DNA of 64,000 nt from Rhodamnia argentea (taxonomy: Eukaryota; Streptophyta; Magnoliopsida; Myrtales; Myrtaceae). Location of the stretch: the NCBI RefSeq assembly GCF_020921035.1, contig NC_063156.1, positions 28,630,283 through 28,694,282 of the forward strand. The letters are read 5' to 3'. The position numbers and the translations under genes are program-made. The notes under the pieces were generated by a model. That model was given only the letters and a program-made list of their open reading frames with translations. It ran no database searches and was not told the origin of the DNA. The first letter of the stretch is position 1; every line of letters begins with the position of its first letter. This document shows, in pieces, positions 56,716 to 64,000 of the stretch.

Positions 56716-58948
56716 ATGGCGGATGAAAACAGTCCAATGGAAGTGGAACGAGAAAATCTGGCTAGTCAAATGGAAGTGGAAGGAGAAAATCTTGCTATGG
56801 TGATCGGGGAACAGACACCAAAAAATGCAGAACCTCGATATTATGAAGGGACGATGTTCGGGCTGCCCAAGGAGTGGACGGCAGAAATCAGGCCACGAAA
56901 GGCCTCTTCCAAATACGCTGGTAAAGTGGATCAGGTAATGTTAGGGTTTCTGCTATTCTTCCCTTTGATAACTAAGATCAGCATTTCTTTTGGTGGGTCA
57001 AAGGATACAGTTATGAGATCTTGCATTTTGATAACCCTTAATTGGGTTCTAGATCGCATACATGATTAAGCTTAGCTTGTGTTTTTGGCAATCACGTTGT
57101 AGTTTCTAGTACGGTTATTTGAGATCGTACATGTAATAGGAGTTTACTTTAACGATAATAAACTAACAAAACGGAAAGACACGAGGGCATTGTCGATACT
57201 TGGAGAATAACGGAAAACTTCCGTGCTAATCGGCAGGAAACGGCGAGGCGGCGCTTTTATGATTGCTTTCTTAGTTGATTTCGATTACCTAAAAAGCTCA
57301 TAAGTACGGATCGTTTCTAGAAATCGGAGTACGGCAATAATTAAATGCTTTTAAAACCGCAAGTGCAACAAAACTTGGCTTGCATTTAGGAATCACGTTG
57401 TAGTTCTTGTATGATTTCAAAATTACAAAAGTGGTGCAATAAATAAGGAACTTACACTTTGAAAGTTCTTTAGGTTGTCATGATTGAATGAAGGATAGAG
57501 TTTAAGCTGATTTTCTTGGCATTACTTTGTTTTTTTTATCTCTATAACATTCTGTCTTGGTGTCCCAGATTTCTCCTCTTCTTCTTCTTCTTCATCATTT
57601 TACTTCCGACTCAAATGTTTAGGAAACCTAGCTATGCATAGAGGATGGATTCTTTGTTCAGAATCACTCATTCTGATGAGAATTCACCATCCGTTGCAGA
57701 TTGAAGACAACTTATTGAGACATCAGTTGTGATAATGCAGTTTCAATAACTTACCCCGGAATCTTGTATTTTGACCTAACCCTTGTTTGCTGCTTGATTC
57801 CATCGAAAGAAGAGAAGTCTAAACCTTGTTTGCTGTTTGCTTGATTCAATTGAAAAGTTTAACCCTTGCTTGATGCTGCTTGATTCGACTGAACGAAGAA
57901 AGTGTCGTGTTTCATTTTTCTCTAAAGATGTTTCTTTATAGCTAGCATAATTTTCATTGGTATCAATCTCAAGTAATAGGGGATTACAATGATACGCTAT
58001 CTTTCTTTTGAAGTTCTTCTATGAGCCAGGAACAAAAAGACAATTTCGATCACTCAAAGCGGCGAAGAAGCATCTGGGTCTTGACGTGGCATTAGCTAGT
58101 CGCCAGAGAAAATCGAAGGGATCAAAAGCGGCCAGTCAATCCGAGGTAATTTTTGAATTACAAGAAAACTAAGATTCATCATTTCTTGTAATGTATATAA
58201 GTACATTTCCTTTTTCTTTTTCTTCTTTTAGAATCACTACAGCAATTCATACTTGTAACTGACTTGCAGCCTTTTAATTGTTTTGACTAGAATCTTAATG
58301 AGAAGGACAAGTTTGAATCGAAAGTTGCCGGTCAGTCCGAGGTAATTTTTAAGTCACAAGAAAAATGTGATTCATTATTTCTTGTAATGTATATAAGTAC
58401 AATTTCTTTTTCTTTTTTTATAATCAGCAGGACAATTCATACTTGCGGTTTTTTTTTTGGTCGAAAATACTTGCAATTGACTTGGCACCTTTTAATTATT
58501 TTTTACTAGAATCTTAATGAGAAGGACAAGTTTGAATGGAGAGCGGCTGGTCAGTCCGAGGTAATTTTTGAATTAGAAGATCAATGATCAATTGGTCATT
58601 CTAATGTATAAAAGTACATTTTTCTTTTTCTTTTTTCCTTTTTTAAGAGCCGTGGCACAATTCTTAATGGTGATTGACTTGCAACCATTTCATTATTTTG
58701 ACAAGAATGTTGATGAGAAGGACAAAGTTGGCGCAAGCAGTAAGGTTGCTGAGGAGGGCAAAGATGAAGAGCATTATCAGCATTTTGACAAGATCGCTAA
58801 GAGGGTCCGATGGCAACTCATAAATGGCGAAGAAAATAGTTGGGATTTGTATGTCAAGGTTCCAGATGCTGTGCAGAAGCGATGGATGGACATGTTCCTC
58901 AAGCCCGACAACCATAACCAGGAAACCAATCCACCTGGGACGAAGTAG
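56716..58948 (+). CDS. Plant methyl-CpG-binding-domain (MBD) protein with repeated exons
   Basis: Five exons in phase: 56716-56934, 58014-58145, 58291-58341, 58510-58560 and 58706-58948, giving 231 aa. The MBD spans the join of exons 1 and 2: GLPKEWTAEIRPRKASSKYA, then GKVDQ and FFYEPGTKRQFRSLKAAKKH. Plant MBD proteins bind methylated DNA, or have lost that ability, and link it to silencing. Before the domain is an acidic repeat (MEVERENLASQ / MEVEGENLAM). Exons 3 and 4 are nearly equal 17-residue units (NLNEKDKFESKVAGQSE and NLNEKDKFEWRAAGQSE). The tail (RVRWQLINGEENSWDLYVKV, then KRWMDMF) has a tryptophan pattern I do not recognise by name. The second ATG choice (56716 over 56674) keeps the acidic start and a better context. 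I could not assign a specific MBD number, nor say whether it binds methyl-CpG. Confidence 0.85.
58126..58735 (+). repeat. Tandem repeat of exon+intron unit in MBD gene, about 196-220 bp
   Basis: The block aatcttaatgagaaggacaa...cagtccgag plus the following intron start gtaattttt and the phrase cttgtaatgtatataagtac recurs. Exon 2 tail (about 58126-58145), exon 3 and exon 4 all end in the same way, and exons 3, 4 and 5 all begin in the same way. The 51-nt exons therefore look like a head of exon 5 joined to a tail of exon 2, as expected of a tandem duplication with breakpoints in the introns' neighbours. Confidence 0.85.
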
Positions 58949-61900
58949 ATGATACTACTGTTTGGCATCCGTTAATGGCTGATCAAGTTTGATACCGGAC
59001 TTTCTCGATCTGAAATGATTGCTGAAAAGCGTTCCGTTCCCCTCTTTTTTCTTTTCCTTCTTCTCGATCCGAAAGGCATCCCAAGATAGCGGTAGCTAGT
59101 GTTCTGTGGAGGCTAGGAGTAGCAATAGGAGAGGGATAAGGCAGGCAATGAGGCTTTTTCTTTCCCCACATTCTCTTCTTGTCCCCAAAATGTTTGGCCT
59201 GCAGATTTGTCGGTGAACAGGAGCTCAGAATTGGGAAATATTTTGCCGACATAAGCAAACAAGAATTGGGGAAACCGAACTTTGTATCCACATGTGGCTA
59301 GAGAAGTTACCTTGCTGAACTGCTATATGAAATTCTATGTTAGGAGAGACTTGGGATGTGGACAACGTTTTTGGACACCCTCTTACTTTTCTTGCACTCT
59401 CCAACTCATGTTGCTATTGCCTAAGATTTGTGCTTGGGTTATTCAATATCAATAGTCATTGCTTTTCTTCATTATAAAATAAGTATGTTATGGTCAATGA
59501 CTTCCATGCTGCAAATTAGTAGGGGGTCAAATCAGCAATTATTGAAAATTTCAGCACTTTTTGTGTAACTCTTCCTTTTAAGTATTTCCTTCAAAGATTT
59601 TTCTTATTTCTCTCAAAATTACAATAATGTCGTCGACCACATATAAAACTCCGTATATCATATAACACCGACGTTTAGAAATTTTCTAACTGCTATGGAG
59701 GCCCCATATATCATTCGAAATAAGGATTCCATCTTTATTGTGCTGAAAAAAGGAAGATTCTATAGGATACGGTTTAACAATAATCTGTATTAAATTATAC
59801 ATTCCGATTTTACACAAATGAAAAAATTCACGCCCGTAAAAAGTACAGGTATGCTACTAGTTGTATGTAAGCAGGGGAGAGTAGACCAAAATGAACCCAG
59901 AAAAGATAAACTTGGCCACCTTTTCATAAACACATCCTTGAACACCCAATCTATTGCCTGTTATTATATTCTAGTATGACTGTAAATGAAATTTCTAGGG
60001 CTCTGAAAATAAGAGTGATAAGGTAGGAGTCCCGCGGTCCTTTGAGCAGTAATACTATTCCCAGGCAAATTTACCCATAAAATCCAACATTTGTGTAATA
60101 TTTCGTGCAGGAGGTGGTTTAGATCTCAAGGTGGAATCAGAATCCACTTAAGACGATTATAAAAAATCCTAATGACAGATTAGATAGGAGATATCCCACG
60201 TGGGCTTGACATAGAAAGGGAAATATTAGTATGAAACATGTGTCGCTCCACTTGTTTATCGCCATGTGTCCGAGTGGGGCCCACGTTTCAAATTTTTTCC
60301 TTTCTCCTTGATGACCCTCTCTTCCCTCGCTATTTTCTTCCGCATTTCTTTTTGCCTTAGAGGGCTGTGGATAGCAACGTCACCAACCAGCCATGGACAA
60401 TAGCGTCATCAGTTATCGACTAGCCAAGCTTACGAGCAACGCTGACACCCATCTATGGCTGCCGACATCATCATTCAGCCAAATTCGGTCGGCTCTGTCA
60501 ATGGGGGAGACATGGCGATCGGGCTCAGAGGGAGGGGATGGCCAGATTCGAGCAAGAGATACCGGAGGCGTGCAAGTGAGGGAGAAAAAGAGAGAAGAGC
60601 GCCAAAGAGAGGAGGAAAGAGAGGCTCCATTGTAACAGAAGATAGAGATAAAGAGAAATATCTAACAAGTTGGCCCATTATAGACACGTGACAATTAATA
60701 AGTGATGGCAAGACAGACCTACCTAATATTTTCTCTTCCCGAAACAGTTGGAATTCAAAATAGACTAAACAGGATTACACTCATTTAAACTTGCCTTCAC
60801 AATAGCACAAGCACAAAATGAATCTTGAGCCCTATTCCAAGATTCTTTCCCTGTTATTCTTATAACAAAGCGCAAACAAGGAATTCACAGAAACTTGCAA
60901 AGAGTGTGAACCAGGACTTGTGTGGAGAGATTGCCTTTGTTCTCTGGAAGTTAACATTATCTTCTTCTGCGACCCACGTAAGTATGCTGTATTCAAGCAA
61001 AAAGTCTAGCCACTCATACAACCAAAAAACCCATGCTTGATTAAGATAATCCTTCACCAACCGTATATTCAAACATGGAGATGAATAGATGTATACTTGT
61101 GAGACTAATAGTACTCCAGGTGTACCATGCTCCAGATAATTTAACCGTCGGATTTACTACAAAACAAAACGATCATTAGATCTCCTCCTCTGCAGCAACC
61201 TGAAGAACCCGCTGCAGGCTATTCCCGATCGTTAATGATCTCAAGTTCAAACTTAACCGGTGGTAAGAAAAATCTCTTTCAAGAATTTGCAGTTTCCCAA
61301 AAGACAGAATCTGGGCATATTATCATGAGGGCACCAAAGAAGGAATGCCCTAAAGTCCGAAGAGTGTGTTCAAAAAATTATATATTGGTGAGATGTGATA
61401 TGGGCCGTCTGAATTTGAGGGATTTTGGTTCTTCAGGCAAAGGAGGTTTAGAGTTGAGACTTTCAGACCGGGTATTACATTCCCGTGATGGTGATAGAAG
61501 AGCACTGTCAATGCGAGCCACATGACCGACAGTAGCGTTAATGCTCCTGCTGGACTGTAGCTGAAGCTTACCCTTTAGACAATCAGGCGTTAACTGGACA
61601 TACCTGCACCTACTAAAACAAAGTAAGTACCACCATGTCACAATGACCAAAAACAGAACGCTAACTGCCTAGGCAGGCGAAACTTGGAGATGTTACTCCT
61701 TTAACAAAGTAAGATAGCAGAAACACATCCAACACACCTCGACATCTCGTGCACTCATCTCCCCTCCTCTACGCATGAAACACTTTATTTGATCAAGAAT
61801 AAGCCCATGTAAATGGAAAGGGAAAAAGAGGAGAACTTTAAACCAAATGCTGATCATTTGTGCCTGCCAAGTTCCAATTAACATTTCAATGCAACAATAC

Positions 61901-62050
61901 CATTCTTATGAACAATTCTGTTTACAATACTATACAGAATGGGAAGCAATACAAGAAGGAAGCATCGATAGACTACAGATCCCAGTGATTGGCCTAGAGA
62001 GTGTCCCAGACTTTCAGCGATTCTCCATGCTTGCATACCATGAGCCCTCC
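58949..62050. other. Intergenic between MBD and ENT genes
   Basis: The MBD 3' UTR probably occupies 58949-59350. The rest is AT-rich with a GC-richer patch at 60370-60660; open frames there (60393-60691) overlap on both strands and are not recognised. A 90-codon minus-strand frame at 61378-61650 has balanced composition and a possible acceptor, but no known motif and no partner exon. The ENT 3' UTR lies left of 62051. Confidence 0.35.
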
Positions 62051-64000
62051 TTAAATGACCCAAAACCAAGCAACAACTGAACCTATAGCCAGGCCAATAA
62101 CCAAGAACAAAACAACCACAATTCCTGCTGTTTCTGCATGCTGTAGTTGCACAACTTTGGGAGCCAAAATCATCAACACACTTGTCAAGTACCCGTTGGT
62201 TAGCCCCAACAGGCAAGTCAATATAGTAACAGGAATCTCCGTCCTGAGGAACTCAGGTCCGTGCAAACAGCCATAGAAGAGTGGGAAGAACACCAGTCTC
62301 CCCACGCAACACCAGATCACAATCTTTGCATTCTCAAGAAGATAGAATGCTGTCAAGGATTTCCCAACAAGGTCGAACACATTGTAGCCCGTGATTAGAA
62401 TTATAGCATACCAGTCCTTTAATAGTTCAGAGTGCACGTCCTCGGTGATATATCCTGGGAAAATTGCCAAAGTCACAATGTAAATGAGAATAATCCCTAA
62501 TCCATACCACTTGATTCTCCCAACAGTGTCCCATAGAGTTGAACTGCAAGCAGATTCAATTAAGGAGCCCTTTTCTTCTTTCTCCTCGATCATGGCTTGC
62601 ATCTTCAATTCCTTGTAGTACTTCACGACAGGAAGCCTATGTGCGACATTGTAAAAGACGAGACACACAACCATGATCACAATGCCAACAGCAAAGTAGA
62701 GGTTTGCACTTCTTCTCAAACCACTATCATCTTGGGTGTACGCAGCTTTTGTAATAACCCTTAGGAGGGAAATCAGGACCCCTGCATTGATCGTTGTCCC
62801 AACTTAGGATTCGGTCGGTCCAAATGAAAATTTAAGATTGTACATCTGTAGTGTAGCGTAGATCAGAGATAAAATAATCGCGTGAAAATCTAGTTCTTTG
62901 GGGCCAGATAGCTCAGAAATTGCATCTTTTTTCACAAATTCTGAAGAACCAACATTTCACATTGCACCTCTTAGACCACTAGATTCATAGTCCAAGATTC
63001 AGGGCTTTCCTAGCTACTAGTTTTTTACTTTGCGATGGATGGAGGACTTCATGAAGCATCCAAACAACCATCTAAGTATGATAAAGCCAGAATATCTGCC
63101 ACTTCAAGGAGGCATATACAAGTTAATTGCAACATGCCAGATGGCTGGCAAATGATATTACATAAAGTACTTGCAGCAATCATACTTGAATCTAATCTGG
63201 TTTACCCATCTATCTAGCTCTGACCTCGCAGCTGCGATGCACCAATTTAACTGGAATTATCCCTAAGACTTAATCTCCGAAATTTTACATTAGTTCATGG
63301 AAGAATACCTGTCAATCGATGCTTGATTAAGTCACAAATGAACCAAAAGAATTCGCCCTATGTATATCGCCAATTTACAAGAGAAGCTTACATTTGTAAA
63401 AGCAACATTTGAAAATTGGACCTTGTGATTAGTTTTTCTAATCAGCACAAAAGCCAGAGCTATTGACATATGGTAAACTTGATGAACCACATGATTCTGA
63501 GCAAATTAAAGTAAGCAACACAATCAGCAAAACAAGAAGACATATCTCCATAGTTAAGCAGCTCAGTTAGATAATCCGAAGATCAAATGCTTGCAAAAGC
63601 CAAAACTGAACCATCAGGACATCACTCACCAGAAGCTGCAGTGCCGGCGACGACCGCCTGCATGTATCTCTCCGGCATCTCGCCGGCGGAGCCAATGATT
63701 CCGCCCTGGACGAGCGCGTCCGCCAGGCCGCACAACCCGATTGCGGCGACCGTGACGTAGAAGCCGTCGTACAGCCCGACCCGACCCTTGATGTACGTGA
63801 CGTCCATTACAGGGACCACCAGCAGAGCCACGATGAAGAGCGCGAGCCCCAGGTTGATCCTCACAGCGGCGTCGGACTTGCGGGAGTAGAAGATGACGAC
63901 GAGGAGGGAGGCCAAAGCGACGAGCATGTAGACGACGGCGAAGACGCGGTCGACGCTGGCGTCGGGGTAGAGGTAGGTGAAGTAGTCGACGGCGGTGATG
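62051..64000 (-). CDS. Equilibrative nucleoside transporter (ENT family), 5' part outside window
   Basis: Two exons are visible on the minus strand: from the right edge (64000) to 63630, and 62781 to 62051 with the stop at 62053-62051. They join in phase through GTAASG and VLISLLRVITKAAY. The frame is open at the window edge (ITAVDYFTYLYPD), so the N-terminus, about one to two membrane helices, is missing. At least eight hydrophobic helices are visible, with a hydrophilic loop after helix six (KMQAMIEEKEEKGSLIE). The phrases FPGYITED, GYNVFDLVGKSL and LTNGYLTSVLM are typical of the family. ENTs move nucleosides across plasma membrane or vacuole membrane; the sequence type resembles AtENT1/ENT8, but I cannot tell which. 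The first visible exon is GC-rich, the second not, a usual pattern for the 5' ends of plant genes. Confidence 0.88.
62782..63629 (-). other. Intron of ENT gene, 848 bp
   Basis: Bounded by donor gtgagtg (63629 downward) and acceptor aatgcag (to 62782). AT-rich, with no repeat or open frame worth noting. Confidence 0.8.

Noticed and set aside
61378-61650. 90-codon minus-strand frame between the MBD and ENT genes
   Set aside because: Possible exon by composition, but no known motif and no partner exon, and it lies beyond the ENT stop codon.

Overview
This window is nuclear DNA of a flowering plant, probably a woody dicot. The genes carry many GT-AG introns, the spaces between them are AT-rich, and the repeats are typical plant families: CACTA, Mutator-like and hAT-like DNA elements, L1-type LINEs, a tRNA-derived SINE and LTR relics. 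The coding sequences and repeat types would fit Myrtales (eucalypt relatives), but that placement is an impression and was not tested.

I support seven live-looking gene models and one gene relic, left to right: (1) 2415-5198 minus, a conserved plant protein of unknown function whose last exon I could not find; (2) 8076-11564 plus, ALG10, the last glucosyltransferase in building the N-glycan precursor, eight exons, 508 aa; (3) 21430-23626 minus, a POLTERGEIST-LIKE protein phosphatase 2C, four exons, 594 aa; (4) 28081-29037 plus, a broken fragment of a VIM/ORTHRUS gene (PHD-RING-SRA) lying between two 118-bp direct repeats; (5) 30923-33677 plus, a TRM-type DUF4378 protein, three exons, 800 aa; (6) 37330-38102 plus, a type-2-like metallothionein with a duplicated C-terminal exon; (7) 45580-49842 plus, an R1R2R3-MYB (MYB3R), seven coding exons, 560 aa; (8) 56716-58948 plus, a plant MBD protein containing tandemly repeated 51-nt exons; (9) 62051-64000 minus, an ENT-family nucleoside transporter that runs off the right edge. 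That makes eight intact or partial genes counting the edge-truncated ENT gene, plus the VIM relic.

The spaces between genes are mostly transposon debris. Elements with boundaries I could fix by target-site duplications (TSDs) are: a 439-bp Mutator-like foldback in the promoter of gene 1 (perfect 9-bp TSD); two members of a recurrent Mutator-like MITE family at 29604 and 53758 (8 of 9 bp TSD matches), with likely relatives at 39935 and 55396; a 2.4-kb solo LTR at 33753-36134 (5-bp TSD); and a SINE at 42949-43109 (18-bp TSD, one mismatch). A 5'-truncated L1-type LINE relic lies at about 13094-14920.

The genes do not form a pathway and look like ordinary neighbours. The most unusual biology is that two unrelated genes, the metallothionein and the MBD protein, each carry recent in-frame exon duplications with nearly identical flanking introns. 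The added exons are whole-codon lengths (105 and 51 nt), so they can be gained or skipped without shifting the frame. I see no CRISPR, phage or operon-like system.
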